A DNA stretch of 64,000 bases from Paraburkholderia sp. SOS3 (GCF_001922345.1 NZ_CP018812.1:992001-1056000); one strand, 5' to 3'; positions 43,856 through 52,999 are shown, numbered from the stretch's first letter. The notes: generated from the sequence alone by a model not told the origin. Made by a program: numbers and translations.

Positions 43856-44269
43856 TTACAGATCGATTTGCGGAATGGTGAAGGCGCCCTTGAGCGATTT
43901 CAGCTCGGCGCGATGCAGTTCGGCAAGGCGCGAAAGCACACGCTCGCCCGCCTTCAGAAGGTGAACTTCCACTTGCCGGCGGTCGGTTTCGCTGACGCGC
44001 CGCTCGACGAGCCCCAACGCTTCACAGCGCGACACCAGTGCGACCGCGCCGTGATGCTGCGCTTGCAGCCGCTCGGCCAGTTCGCCGATCGTCGCCCATT
44101 CGCGGTCCGGATAGCCTTTGATATGCAGCAGCAACAGATATTGCAGCGGCGTGATGCCTTCGCCTTGTGCGGCCTGCTCGGAGAATCGTTCGAAACGCCG
44201 CATCTGATAGCGGAATTCCGATAGCTGCTCGAAGTCAGCCTTGACCAACTCGCGTGTGAGGGTCTTCAT
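43856..44269 (-). CDS. MarR-family transcriptional regulator (chloride/HPP region)
   Basis: The 137-residue protein has the MarR winged helix (ITPLQYLLLLHIKGYPDREWATIGELAERLQAQHHGAVALVSRCEALGLVERRVSETDRRQVEVHLLKAG). It is the first gene of an operon with the ClC protein, which starts 6 bases after its stop. A 19-bp palindrome lies 41 bases upstream of the ATG, and a near copy lies upstream of the HPP gene. It probably represses both units. Confidence 0.9.
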   Translation of the reverse strand: MKTLTRELVKADFEQLSEFRYQMRRFERFSEQAAQGEGITPLQYLLLLHIKGYPDREWATIGELAERLQAQHHGAVALVSRCEALGLVERRVSETDRRQVEVHLLKAGERVLSRLAELHRAELKSLKGAFTIPQIDL

Positions 44270-44310
44270 ATAAAGGGTCGAGGGAAGAAGGACGATGGGG
44301 AAACGTCTAA

Positions 44311-44332
44311 TATATCACAAGATGATATAAAT
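44311..44332. promoter_or_regulatory. MarR operator upstream of marR-clc
   Basis: TATATCA-N5-TGATATA (44311-44329) is a perfect inverted repeat. The 22-base stretch to 44332 agrees in 17 positions with 45645-45666, upstream of the HPP gene. The right-hand ten bases (TGATATAAAT) are the same in both. Confidence 0.65.
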
Positions 44333-45510
44333 CACGCTGCCCGGTATGCCGGTGCACGCGTGCGGCGGTAGAGGCCGGAAATCAGATCCGCCTGCGTGAT
44401 GATGCCGGCAAGCCGGCGATGCGCATCGAGCACCGGAATGTGATGGTGCCCGTGCGTGGCGAAGATCGGCACCAGTTCGACGATCGGCGTGTCGACGGTA
44501 ACCGTATGCACCTGCGTGGTCATCAGCGACTGGACGATCGAACGGCGCGCGGGCCGTGCGACGCCGAGGCGCGGGCGCGGTGCGAACCAGCGCCGCGACC
44601 ACTTCTCGATGAAGCCCGGCCGTGCTTCGGCCGTGCCGCTCGCGAGGTTCGCGCGCGTAACGATGCCGATCACGCGCCGGTCTTCGGTAACCACCGGCAA
44701 GGCTTTGATGCCGTGCAGGTTCAGCAGATAAGACGCGGTACCGGCAGTCGCCCCGGGCGCTACGGCGATAACCGGATTCGACATGATGTCGCGGCAGGTC
44801 AACTCGCCGAAATTGCGTGCATACGCCTGCATCTCCGTTTCACGCAGCAGCGTTTCGAGGTCGTCGGGGTTCACGTCGAGCAATTCGCTGCGACGGCGCA
44901 GCACGGCTTCGAGATCGGCGCGCAACGACGGCTGATGCGCGGACGGATCGGCCGTGGCGTCGCGCGAGACGAGCGCGACGTGCGGATAGCGATGCCCCGT
45001 AATCGCGTGGTAGATCAGCGCCGACCCGAGCAGGAATAGCGATTGTACGAATACCGGTTCGAGAATGAAGCGGAAACCGAGCGCGTGAATCGCGGGTCCG
45101 CCAAGCACCGCGGTCAATGCGACCGCGCCCGATGGCGGGTGGATGCAGCGGAGCACGAACATCGCGGCAATCGCGCCGGCTACCGCCAGTGCCCCTGCGA
45201 TGAACGGATCCGGCACGAGTATCCCGCAGATGACGCCTACGGTTGCCGCGACGAGATTGCCGCCGATCAGCGACCACGGTTGTGCGAGCGGACTCGCCGG
45301 CACCGCGAACAGCAGCACGGCCGATGCGCCCATCGGCGCGATCAGCATCGGGATCGTGGTTCCCGGGCCGAACGACACCTGCATCAGCGTCGCGGTGAGC
45401 GCGAGGCCAATAAAGGCTCCCGCGGACGAGCGGATCCGCTCCGGCCACTTGAGGAGGATGGGGCCGGGCACAAAGCTGGCCAGCCAGCGAATCACGTTGG
45501 TTCGGGACAC
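44332..45510 (-). CDS. HPP-family membrane protein with CBS domains
   Basis: The 392-residue protein has an HPP membrane domain (about 1-170) with CIHPPSGAVALTAVLGG, and two CBS domains (about 230-290 and 325-380). HPP proteins are four-helix membrane proteins, and some plant members move nitrite; the bacterial role is unclear. The CBS segments read DIMSNPVIAVAPGATAG and SLMTTQVHTVTVDTPIVEL. It lies upstream of the marR-clc operon on the same strand, and its stop touches the marR operator. The shared operator suggests coordinated control with the ClC protein. Confidence 0.88.
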   Translation of the reverse strand: MSRTNVIRWLASFVPGPILLKWPERIRSSAGAFIGLALTATLMQVSFGPGTTIPMLIAPMGASAVLLFAVPASPLAQPWSLIGGNLVAATVGVICGILVPDPFIAGALAVAGAIAAMFVLRCIHPPSGAVALTAVLGGPAIHALGFRFILEPVFVQSLFLLGSALIYHAITGHRYPHVALVSRDATADPSAHQPSLRADLEAVLRRRSELLDVNPDDLETLLRETEMQAYARNFGELTCRDIMSNPVIAVAPGATAGTASYLLNLHGIKALPVVTEDRRVIGIVTRANLASGTAEARPGFIEKWSRRWFAPRPRLGVARPARRSIVQSLMTTQVHTVTVDTPIVELVPIFATHGHHHIPVLDAHRRLAGIITQADLISGLYRRTRAPAYRAA

Positions 45511-45924
45511 GATGAGCGGGTACGGAGCAATGAGTGGCGAGGGTGCCGGTGTCTCCCTCTTGTATTTGCCGGCACCGACGATCGGGAAAACAGTTCCGGC
45601 GGCATTGAGGCGACGGCTATGGCAGTTTTACCAGCAGGCGTGATTATATTTGAATGTGATATAAATGGACCAATTCCCCTGGAAAATCCGGGGGAATGGA
45701 GAGAGACCTGTCAAGGCCGTGCAAGCGCTGAGCAAGTATGTCCTGCTCGCTGAAACGGCTCACGCCGTGACATAAAATGATTGGTTGAGGTACTGGATAC
45801 GAGTCCGGAAAGCCTGAGCATGAGCGCATCGGCAGGACGCCGATATCATCTGGAGACTGCAGCGCCCGGGCCGATACGCCTCGCGGCTCGACGCGTCGCA
45901 CGACACCGGGCGTACCCGGCGATA
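45511..45924. other. Intergenic region with a second MarR-type site
   Basis: No gene is supported in these 414 bases between the HPP gene and the LysR gene, which are both on the minus strand. The only clear feature is the operator-like sequence at 45645-45666. Confidence 0.4.
45645..45666. promoter_or_regulatory. MarR operator copy upstream of the HPP gene
   Basis: TATAT-N7-TGATATAAAT matches the marR-clc site in 17 of 22 positions. It lies 135 bases upstream of the HPP start on the minus strand, at a reasonable promoter distance. It is an imperfect palindrome. Confidence 0.5.
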
Positions 45925-46836
45925 TCAGGCAGTTCGATTGAGCGCAGGGTCCGAGCGCAACTGTTCGATCGCGAGATCGAGAAACGCGCGCACTTTCTGC
46001 GTGGCGTGCCGGCCTTCGCGATGCACGACATGAATCGGCAGCGGCGGCGGCTCGTATTGCTCGAGCAGCACTTGCAGCGTGCCGGCGCGCAGATGGCTCG
46101 CGATCTGATACGACAGCGGCCGCACGATGCCGAAACCCTTGACGGCCGCGGCGATGGCCGCATCGTTCGTCGTGCTCGTCAAGCGCGGCTGAACGCGCAG
46201 CGTCTGGAGGCGGCGCTCGACCGTGAAGCGCCACTCCGACGACGCGTTCGATGCGGCGTTCGTTGAAATGATGGTGTGCGCGTTCAGATCGTCGGGCGTG
46301 CGCGGTGTGCCGCAGCGCTCGATATATTCCGGCGACGCGCAGACCACGCGTCGCACGGTGCCGACGCGAATTGCCTGCAGAGACGAGTTCGGCAGTTCGC
46401 CGATGCGCACGGCGACGTCGATGCCTTCGTCGACGAGATTGACGACGCGGTCGAGAAACCAGCAGTTCATTTCCACTTCCGCATAACGCGCCAGATACTC
46501 GACGACGATCGGCGTGACATACAAGGCGCCGAACAGCACAGGCGCGGTGATCGTCATTGCACCGCGCGGCGCCTCATGCTCGCCGCTTGCCGATTGTTCG
46601 GCTTCGTCGATTTCGCCGAGAATGCGCCGGCAGTCTTCGAAGTAGCTGGCGCCGGTCTCGGTTAGCCGGACGATGCGCGTGGTGCGGGTAAGCAGCCGCG
46701 CGCCGAGATGTTCCTCGAGTTCGGTGACGATGCGGCTGACCACCGACGGCGATACGTCGAGCTTGCGCGCGGCGGCCGAAAACCCGCCGGTTTCGGCGAC
46801 CGTGACGAACGTGGTCATTGCCTGCAGTCGGTCCAT
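45925..46836 (-). CDS. LysR-family transcriptional regulator
   Basis: The 303-residue protein has the winged helix (MDRLQAMTTFVTVAETGGFSAAARKLDVSPSVVSRIVTELEEHLGARLLTRTTR) and a normal-length effector domain. It is of the common CrgA/DmlR-like kind. It lies 48 bases downstream of the cytochrome P450 gene on the same strand, so it may be cotranscribed with it. Confidence 0.9.
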   Translation of the reverse strand: MDRLQAMTTFVTVAETGGFSAAARKLDVSPSVVSRIVTELEEHLGARLLTRTTRIVRLTETGASYFEDCRRILGEIDEAEQSASGEHEAPRGAMTITAPVLFGALYVTPIVVEYLARYAEVEMNCWFLDRVVNLVDEGIDVAVRIGELPNSSLQAIRVGTVRRVVCASPEYIERCGTPRTPDDLNAHTIISTNAASNASSEWRFTVERRLQTLRVQPRLTSTTNDAAIAAAVKGFGIVRPLSYQIASHLRAGTLQVLLEQYEPPPLPIHVVHREGRHATQKVRAFLDLAIEQLRSDPALNRTA

Positions 46837-46884
46837 GCTGTTGTCGTGCGCTGTAGTTGACCGCGGTATGCGCGCGGTTTTGGC

Positions 46885-48336
46885 TTATTCCGCTCGCGGA
46901 CGGATGGTCAGGTTCATCGGCATCTTGCTCGGCTTCATGATGAAGTCGTTGATCTCCTCGATTTCCGACGCGTCGACGGCGAGTTTCGCCTCGAAGTTCG
47001 CGGCGAGCATCGACAGCGCGGCGCGCATTTCGACGCCTGCCAGGTGCCGCCCCGGGCACACGCGCGGTCCTGCGCCGAATTGCAGATACGCACGCTGTTC
47101 GTGCGCCCCGCGTGCGGGGTCGCGGGCCTGCAGCCAGCGGTCAGGATCGAAGCGCTCGGGGTTCACGAAGTTCGCCGGATTGTGCATGGCCGGGCGATTC
47201 AGGAAGAACATGAAGGTGCCGGCAGGCACGAGCACATCGCCCATCGTCACGTCTTCGAGCGGCTCGAACGAACTGAGCGCGGCGACCGGCTTGAAGCGGC
47301 CGGTTTCGGTGCAGACCGCTTCGAACACGTCGAGCTCTTTGAGCTTCGCATAGTCGGTGCAGACGGGCGCACTGCCGAGCACTGCGCGCGCATCTTTCGC
47401 GAGGCGCGCCTGCAAGGGCTCGTCGGTCGCGATGAACATCGTCGACCACGCGAGCGAATTCGCGGTCGTGTCCTCGCCAGCAAGCAACATGGTCAGTACG
47501 TTCGCGGAGACCTGGTCGTCGGTGATGCCGGAGTCGGGCATATCGCGCATCGCGAGCATCGCTTCGAGCAGATTGCGTGGCATCTCCGACGGATCGTCGC
47601 GCATGCGTTCGCGCGCACGCTCCATCATCCGGCGCACATAACGGTGAATTTCGATCAGCGCGCGATCGAGGCGCCTGTCGCGCGGCAGTTTCACGTAATG
47701 CCAGTAGGGAAACGGCGCGCTCGTGCGCGACATCAGCGCCGGCATGATCAGCTTCAGATGCTCCTGAATGACATTGGTATCGCGCTCGAGCGTGCGGGGA
47801 TCTTCGCCGAAGGCGAGCGCACTCGTGACGTCGACGGAATAGCGCTTCATTTCCTCGACCATATCGACGGTGCGCTGCTCTTGCGCCGCGCGCATCCAGC
47901 GCGTGTACAGCCGGCCCGTGATGTCGGCGAGCGTCGGATAAACCGCGCGAATATGCGGGATGGACAGTGCTTGCATGACGAGCCGGCGCTGCGGCTCCCA
48001 TGCCGCGCCTTCCGCAGAAAAAAGGCCGTTCGCGCCGAATTCCGCGAGCACCGTTTCAACGGGCTTGAAACGGCGATAGCGATGCGGACGCTCGCGCGAG
48101 ATGCCTTGGACGTGGTCGGTATCCCCAAGCACGACAATCTGCTGCCCGGGCATGCGGAACGTGTAGGGCGTGCCCAGTTCGCGGCCCCAGCGTTCGAGAT
48201 TCAGGTGAAATGTTCGTAGCGAAACCTGATGCAGGTTGCCGATGATCGGCAAGCCTTTCGGCGATGGCAGGTCAGTCAGCTGCCGCAGCCGCGTGCCGTC
48301 GGTTCGGTTCGTATTGCCGCTTGCGGTCGTGCTCAT
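46885..48336 (-). CDS. Cytochrome P450
   Basis: The 483-residue protein is a heme-thiolate monooxygenase. The heme loop FGAGPRVCPGRH holds Cys427. The I-helix oxygen-activation motif reads LLAGEDTTANS, and the K-helix ExxR reads ETGR. NPERFDPDRW is also present. The N-terminus (PSPKGLPIIGNLHQV) is that of class-II-like P450s but has no membrane anchor, so the protein should be soluble. The substrate is unknown, and no ferredoxin or reductase gene is adjacent. GGAG lies upstream of the ATG. Confidence 0.92.
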   Translation of the reverse strand: MSTTASGNTNRTDGTRLRQLTDLPSPKGLPIIGNLHQVSLRTFHLNLERWGRELGTPYTFRMPGQQIVVLGDTDHVQGISRERPHRYRRFKPVETVLAEFGANGLFSAEGAAWEPQRRLVMQALSIPHIRAVYPTLADITGRLYTRWMRAAQEQRTVDMVEEMKRYSVDVTSALAFGEDPRTLERDTNVIQEHLKLIMPALMSRTSAPFPYWHYVKLPRDRRLDRALIEIHRYVRRMMERARERMRDDPSEMPRNLLEAMLAMRDMPDSGITDDQVSANVLTMLLAGEDTTANSLAWSTMFIATDEPLQARLAKDARAVLGSAPVCTDYAKLKELDVFEAVCTETGRFKPVAALSSFEPLEDVTMGDVLVPAGTFMFFLNRPAMHNPANFVNPERFDPDRWLQARDPARGAHEQRAYLQFGAGPRVCPGRHLAGVEMRAALSMLAANFEAKLAVDASEIEEINDFIMKPSKMPMNLTIRPRAE

Positions 48337-48683
48337 GAAGGATCTCCGTTAAGGCGCAGCGCGCGCCCGCGCGCGCAAGCCGCTTGACGACCTGCTTGCC
48401 GCACGCGTGAATTACTCCGATCAATGCATGGGCGCCATTGTATGCGGTTCGCAAGTCTTTGCGCATGGGCGCGAAGCGGTGTGTCGCGCAGCGACGGCCA
48501 TACCCTCAAGCATGCATCGTGTGCGCGGATCGAGGCAATCGGGCGGCGGCGCTGGCATATCGGGAACAGAACGTGCATGATCGATCCACGTGCGGATAAC
48601 CGGCCCCGCAGCTCGCCGCCGGCTATCCGGCCGTACCGCCGGCCGTACCGACATTTCGACGCATCGTTCCTGGAGAATCGAGC
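48337..48683. other. Divergent intergenic region P450/phasin
   Basis: No gene is supported. It holds the promoters of the divergent P450 and phasin genes. The only notable sequence is a tandem 12-bp repeat near the phasin start. Confidence 0.35.
48627..48650. repeat. Tandem 12-bp repeat upstream of the phasin gene
   Basis: CCGGCCGTACCG occurs twice without a gap, 34 bases before the phasin ATG. Its position would suit a regulator such as PhaR, but the sequence is not a site I know. Confidence 0.5.
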
Positions 48684-49103
48684 ATGGAATCCAAAGACGC
48701 AGCCAATCCGTTTGCCGAATTCAACAAAATGCTGGAACAGTTCAGGTTGCCCGGCTTCGATGTTCCTGCTGTGATGGAAGCTCGGCGCAAGGATATCGAG
48801 GCGCTGGTCGCCGCGAACCAGATGGCGCTGCAAGGCATGCAGTCGATCGCACAGCAGCAGGCCGACATGCTGCGCTCGACGCTCGCCGAACTGCAAGCGC
48901 TTGCGGCGAAGCACGCGGCCACCGGCGGCATGCCGTCCGCGCAAACGGCCGAACTCGTTCAGCAGACGCTGCATAAGGCGCTTGCCGACATGCAGCAGCT
49001 TGCGCAAGCCGCTTACCGGTCGCAGGCCGATTCGTATGCGGTGATCGCGAAGCGGGTCGAAGAAAACGTGCAGGAACTAAAGACTCTGCTGCAAAAGCAG
49101 TAA
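48684..49103 (+). CDS. Phasin-family protein
   Basis: Phasins coat polyhydroxyalkanoate granules. The 139-residue protein is mostly amphipathic helix (EFNKMLEQFRLPGFDVPAVMEARRKDIEALVAANQMALQGMQSIAQQQADMLRSTLAELQAL), with a short break near residue 80. It is shorter than the usual 180-190 residues. CTGGAG lies upstream of the ATG. It stands alone; no pha synthase gene is nearby, but a thiolase lies at 54620. Confidence 0.85.
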   Translation: MESKDAANPFAEFNKMLEQFRLPGFDVPAVMEARRKDIEALVAANQMALQGMQSIAQQQADMLRSTLAELQALAAKHAATGGMPSAQTAELVQQTLHKALADMQQLAQAAYRSQADSYAVIAKRVEENVQELKTLLQKQ

Positions 49104-49190
49104 CCGGACGAAGGGCGCCATCAGCAGTGCAGCGATCGCCGCTGGCATAGGCGGGATCCGGCGCCCTCGATATTTTTCTGTATGTAAGGC

Positions 49191-49219
49191 TTGACGCTGT
49201 GCGTACGCACATATATGCT
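49191..49219 (+). promoter_or_regulatory. Promoter with palindromic operator in the spacer (first MarR gene)
   Basis: TTGACG (49191-49196) and TATGCT (49214-49219) are 17 bases apart. The 14-bp perfect palindrome TGTGCGTACGCACA (49198-49211) lies between them. The ATG begins 8 bases after the -10 box, so the message is probably leaderless. Related sequences lie at 49699-49712 and 50205-50218. Confidence 0.65.
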
Positions 49220-49226
49220 GCGAAGC

Positions 49227-49649
49227 ATGAACAAGCCACTGTCCCATGACGAATGCAACTGCTTCGCACTGCGCCAGGCCGCGCGCTTTGTGACGCAGAT
49301 CTATGAACGTCATTTGAGCCAGGTCGGCCTGACGGCGGCGCAGTACACCATCATGGCAAAGCTGTCGCGCAAGCCGCAGCTGACAATGGTGGACCTCGCC
49401 GAATCGATGGTCATGGAGCGCACTACGCTGGTTCGCGCGCTGAAGCCGCTGCAACGCGACGGGCTGATCGTCAGCGAGGCTTCCGAGCACGACGGCCGCA
49501 CCTATCTGTTCAGTTTGTCCGACGCGGGCAGGCATCTGTTCGAGCAGGCGGCTGCCGCGTGGCGCGAAGCGCAGGACGAATTCGAAGCGAAGTTCGGCAA
49601 GGCGCGCGCTAAATCGTTACGTAGCGAGCTCTTTAGCATCACCGCCTGA
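49227..49649 (+). CDS. MarR-family regulator (efflux operon, copy 1)
   Basis: The 140-residue protein has the MarR winged helix (LTAAQYTIMAKLSRKPQLTMVDLAESMVMERTTLVRALKPLQRDGLIVSEASEHDGRTYLFSLSDAG). It resembles the second MarR protein 56 bases downstream along its whole length (both contain FAxRQAARFV, VMERTTLVRA and LQRDGL). No clear ribosome site precedes the ATG. The palindrome in its promoter suggests autorepression. Confidence 0.88.
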   Translation: MNKPLSHDECNCFALRQAARFVTQIYERHLSQVGLTAAQYTIMAKLSRKPQLTMVDLAESMVMERTTLVRALKPLQRDGLIVSEASEHDGRTYLFSLSDAGRHLFEQAAAAWREAQDEFEAKFGKARAKSLRSELFSITA

Positions 49650-49698
49650 TTTTTCCCGTAGCGTTCGAAGAAAGTTTCGATCAACCTGACTCGATATT

Positions 49699-49712
49699 TG
49701 TGTATATGCACT
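49699..49712. promoter_or_regulatory. Operator-like palindrome spanning the start of the second MarR gene
   Basis: TGTGTATATGCACT agrees with the first operator in 10 of 14 positions and is itself nearly palindromic. It contains the ATG of the second MarR gene. Confidence 0.5.
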
Positions 49713-50152
49713 CAGAAGACGAACCGTTAGCCACGCCGTTGCTGCCAGACGATTGCTTTGCGATCCGGCAAGCCGCGCGCTTCGTATCGCAAATCTACGA
49801 CCGGCACGTCGGCAAGGCCGGTCTGAAGATCACGCAGTTCTCGATCCTGAACCGGATTCGCCGTCGGCCCGGCATCACGATGAAGGAACTGGCCGAGTGG
49901 ATGGTGATGGAGCGCACGACGCTGGTTCGTGCGATCCAGCCGCTGCAGCGCGACGGCCTCGTGCGCAGCGACGCATCGCAGGCCGATCGCCGGGCGTTAC
50001 AGATGCGCCTCACGGCGGCTGGCCTCGAGAAGCTCGAAGCCGCGGTGAGCCATTGGCACGACGCGCAGCAGGAGTTTGAAAGGCACTTCGGCACGCAGCG
50101 CGCCGCGTCATTGCGGCAGGAACTGTTCGATTTGACGAAAAAGCCAATCTGA
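49706..50152 (+). CDS. MarR-family regulator (efflux operon, copy 2)
   Basis: The 148-residue protein is a paralogue of the MarR protein just upstream (LKITQFSILNRIRRRPGITMKELAEWMVMERTTLVRAIQPLQRDGLVRSDASQADRRALQMRLTAAG). The ATG at 49706 or a GTG two codons earlier starts it; neither has a ribosome site. The EmrA gene follows 73 bases downstream behind a third palindrome. EmrR-type MarR proteins repress such pumps and release DNA when a drug binds. Confidence 0.85.
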   Translation: MHSEDEPLATPLLPDDCFAIRQAARFVSQIYDRHVGKAGLKITQFSILNRIRRRPGITMKELAEWMVMERTTLVRAIQPLQRDGLVRSDASQADRRALQMRLTAAGLEKLEAAVSHWHDAQQEFERHFGTQRAASLRQELFDLTKKPI

Positions 50153-50204
50153 GCAACGAAAGGCAAAGGAAGGCGCCTGCTGGCGCATTTTTTTAACCAT
50201 TTTA

Positions 50205-50218
50205 AGTGCATACGCACT
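50205..50218. promoter_or_regulatory. Operator-like palindrome upstream of emrA
   Basis: AGTGC-ATAC-GCACT ends 7 bases before the emrA ATG and fits the common form GTGYRTAYGCAC of the three sites. No ribosome site separates it from the start. Confidence 0.6.
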
Positions 50219-50225
50219 CAAATAC

Positions 50226-51320
50226 ATGAGCTCAACTCCATCGACAATCGCGCCCCCGAACGTGGCGGGAACTGCGCAGAAAACACGCCGTATTCCCTGG
50301 ATGTTGCTTGCGGTGCTTTCCGTCGTCGTTGTGCTGACCGGCGCGGGTTCCTACTGGTACTTCGTCGGCCGCTTCATCGAAACCACCGACGATGCGTATG
50401 TCGGCGGCGACGTCACCGTGATGGCGCCGCGCGTGAGCGGCTTCGTGACCGACGTGCTCGTGAAGGACAACCAGTTCGTGCATGCGAATCAGGTACTGAT
50501 CCGCATCGATTCGCGCGACTACGACGCGCGGCTCGCACAGGCGAACGCCGAAGTGCAGAGCGCGCAAGCCGCCGTGACCGAACTCGAGGCGAAGCGCACG
50601 CTGCAGCTCGCGCTGATCAACGAGCAGGCGGCGGGCGTCCACGCATCGAGCGCCGAGCTCACGCGCAGCGCGGCCGACCAGTATCGCTATCGCGCACTCG
50701 TGAAGGACGAGGCCGTATCGGATCAGGTGGTCGAGCGCGCCGATGCGGACCTGCAGAAAGCGCGTGCCGCTGTCGATCGCAGCAATGCGTCGCTGGTTGC
50801 CGCGCAGCGTCAGCTTACCGTGGTCGATGCGCAGATCGGCGACGCGCAGGCGCGCGTCGCGACGGCAAAAGCCGCGCAGCGCGTCGCGGCACTGAATGTC
50901 GAATACACGACGATCCGCTCGCCTGTAGACGGCTACATCGGCAACCGCACGGCGCGCGTGGGCATGCTCGCGAATGTCGGCGTCTCGCTGTTGACCGTGG
51001 TGCCCGAGCATGGCCTGTGGATCGATGCGAACTTCAAGGAAGACCAGCTCAGGCACATGCAGGCGGGCGACAAGGTCGACGTGAAGCTCGACGCATCGAG
51101 CGAACCGATTACCGGCGTCGTGCAAAGCCTCGCCCCGGCCACCGGCGCGACCTTCAGCATCCTGCCCGCGGAAAACGCAACCGGCAACTTCACGAAGATC
51201 GTGCAGCGGGTGCCGGTGCGTATCTGGCTCGACGTGCCGAAGAACCTGCATCACGTACTGCGGCCGGGCCTGTCGGCGACGGTGAGCGTGCATCTGAACG
51301 AACAGCGCGCAGGCGCATGA
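50226..51320 (+). CDS. emrA: EmrA-type membrane fusion protein
   Basis: The 364-residue protein is the periplasmic adaptor of an EmrAB-type efflux pump. One membrane helix (about 23-45) precedes the lipoyl-like motif (IETTDDAYVGGDVTVMAPRVSGFVTDVLVKDNQFVHANQVLIRID). A long coiled coil (about 90-215) and a second barrel half (YTTIRSPVDGYIGNRTARVGMLANVGVSLLTVVPEHGLWIDANFKEDQL) follow. The EmrB and outer membrane factor genes follow in order. Confidence 0.92.
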   Translation: MSSTPSTIAPPNVAGTAQKTRRIPWMLLAVLSVVVVLTGAGSYWYFVGRFIETTDDAYVGGDVTVMAPRVSGFVTDVLVKDNQFVHANQVLIRIDSRDYDARLAQANAEVQSAQAAVTELEAKRTLQLALINEQAAGVHASSAELTRSAADQYRYRALVKDEAVSDQVVERADADLQKARAAVDRSNASLVAAQRQLTVVDAQIGDAQARVATAKAAQRVAALNVEYTTIRSPVDGYIGNRTARVGMLANVGVSLLTVVPEHGLWIDANFKEDQLRHMQAGDKVDVKLDASSEPITGVVQSLAPATGATFSILPAENATGNFTKIVQRVPVRIWLDVPKNLHHVLRPGLSATVSVHLNEQRAGA

Positions 51321-51396
51321 CCGAATCCAACGCAAACGCTTGCAACCGATCGCAACCGATCGCTAACCGCGTGCCGCGCAACGGAAAACGCTCACC

Positions 51397-52977
51397 ATGA
51401 CCCACCCCGCCCATCCCCCGATCGACCCGATGAATATGCCGATGCGCGAAAAAGTCTTCGCGTTCACGCTGATGTGCATCGGCTTTTTCATGGCGACACT
51501 CGATATCCAGATCGTCGCTTCTTCGCTCCGAGACATTGGCGGCGGACTTTCCGCGAGCCAGGACGAGCTGTCCTGGGTGCAAACCGCGTATCTGATCGCG
51601 GAGATTCTCGTGATTCCGATGTCGGGCTGGCTCACGCGCGTGTTCTCGACGCGCTGGTTGTTTACCGCATCGGCCTTCGGCTTCACGGTGACGAGCATGC
51701 TGTGCGGCCTTGCGTGGAACATCAACTCGATGATCCTGTTTCGCGCGCTGCAAGGCGCACTCGGCGCGGCGATGATCCCGACCGTGTTTACCACCGCATT
51801 CATGATGTTTCCGGGCCGCCAGCGCCTGATCGCGTCGACGGCGATCGGCACGCTTGCAACGATCGCGCCGACCATCGGTCCGGTGATCGGCGGCTGGGTG
51901 ACCGACCAGTGGTCGTGGCACTGGCTGTTTTACCTGAACCTCGTGCCCGGCGTGCTGGTGACGGTACTGGTGCCGCGCTTCGTGCACGTCGACCACGCCG
52001 ACATCTCGCTGCTCAAGCGCGGCGATTATCGCGGCATCGTGCTGATGAGCGGTTTTCTCGGCTGCCTCGAATACATGCTTGAGGAAGGCCCGCGCAAAAA
52101 CTGGTTCGGCGACCCTGTGATTCTCGCGTGTGCATGGATTTCCGGCATCTGCGGTTTTCTGTTTTTCGTCCATGCATTCACCGCGAAAGAGCCCATCGTC
52201 GACCTGAAGGCGCTGGCGCTGCGCAATTTCGGCATCGGCAGCCTATTGTCGTTCGTCACCGGCATCGGCATTTTCTGCACCGTGTATCTGACGCCGGTGT
52301 TTCTCGCGCGCGTGCGCGGCTTCGATTCGCTGCAAATCGGCCTTGCGCTGCTTTCGGTCGGCGTGTTCCAGTTGATGGGGCTCGTCATGTATACGACCGC
52401 TGCGCGGTTTATCAGTCTGCGCACGCTGCTCGTGTTCGGACTGATTCTGTTCGGCCTCGGCTGCTATCTGTATGTGCCGATCACGCACCAGTGGGGCTGG
52501 TATGAGTTTCTGATTCCACAGGCGCTGCGCGGCTTCGGCCAGCAGTTCTGCATCGCGCCGATCGTCACGATGGCGCTCGGTTCGCTGCCGCCGTCGCGGC
52601 TCAAGTCGGCGAGCGGACTCTTCAACCTCATGCGTAATCTCGGCGGCGCGATCGGCATCGCCGTGGTCAGCACGATGTTGAACGACCGGTTCAATCTTCA
52701 TTACGAACGGCTCGACGAACACGTCACCGCTGGCCGGCCTGTCGTCGAATCGTTCCTGCGCGATCAGGCCGCGCATCTGTCCGCGGCCGGCGGCGATATG
52801 GTCAACGGTCTGCAGGGCAGCGCCGCATCGCTGCATGCGCTGCTGACGCGCGAAGCGCTGACGCTGACTTTCTCCGACACTTTTCTGGCGGTTGCGCTGT
52901 GCTTCGGTGTCGCGCTCTTCGCGATGCTGTTCTCAAAACCGTTTGGCTTTAACGCGCCGCCCCCCGATGCTCACTAG
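51397..52977 (+). CDS. emrB: EmrB-type DHA2 MFS drug transporter
   Basis: The 526-residue, 14-helix protein is the inner membrane pump of the tripartite system. It holds MATLDIQIVASSLRDIGGGLSASQDELSWVQTAYLIAE in helix 1-2, GWLTRVFSTRWLF in the loop, and ALQGALGAAMIPTVFTTAFMMF with IGPVIGGWVTDQWSWHWLFYLN in the antiporter region. It lies 76 bases after emrA and 22 bases before the outer membrane factor gene. It is only distantly related to the DHA2 protein at 18272. Confidence 0.92.
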   Translation: MTHPAHPPIDPMNMPMREKVFAFTLMCIGFFMATLDIQIVASSLRDIGGGLSASQDELSWVQTAYLIAEILVIPMSGWLTRVFSTRWLFTASAFGFTVTSMLCGLAWNINSMILFRALQGALGAAMIPTVFTTAFMMFPGRQRLIASTAIGTLATIAPTIGPVIGGWVTDQWSWHWLFYLNLVPGVLVTVLVPRFVHVDHADISLLKRGDYRGIVLMSGFLGCLEYMLEEGPRKNWFGDPVILACAWISGICGFLFFVHAFTAKEPIVDLKALALRNFGIGSLLSFVTGIGIFCTVYLTPVFLARVRGFDSLQIGLALLSVGVFQLMGLVMYTTAARFISLRTLLVFGLILFGLGCYLYVPITHQWGWYEFLIPQALRGFGQQFCIAPIVTMALGSLPPSRLKSASGLFNLMRNLGGAIGIAVVSTMLNDRFNLHYERLDEHVTAGRPVVESFLRDQAAHLSAAGGDMVNGLQGSAASLHALLTREALTLTFSDTFLAVALCFGVALFAMLFSKPFGFNAPPPDAH

Positions 52978-52999
52978 AAGACTCAGTCAAGGAACCGCC

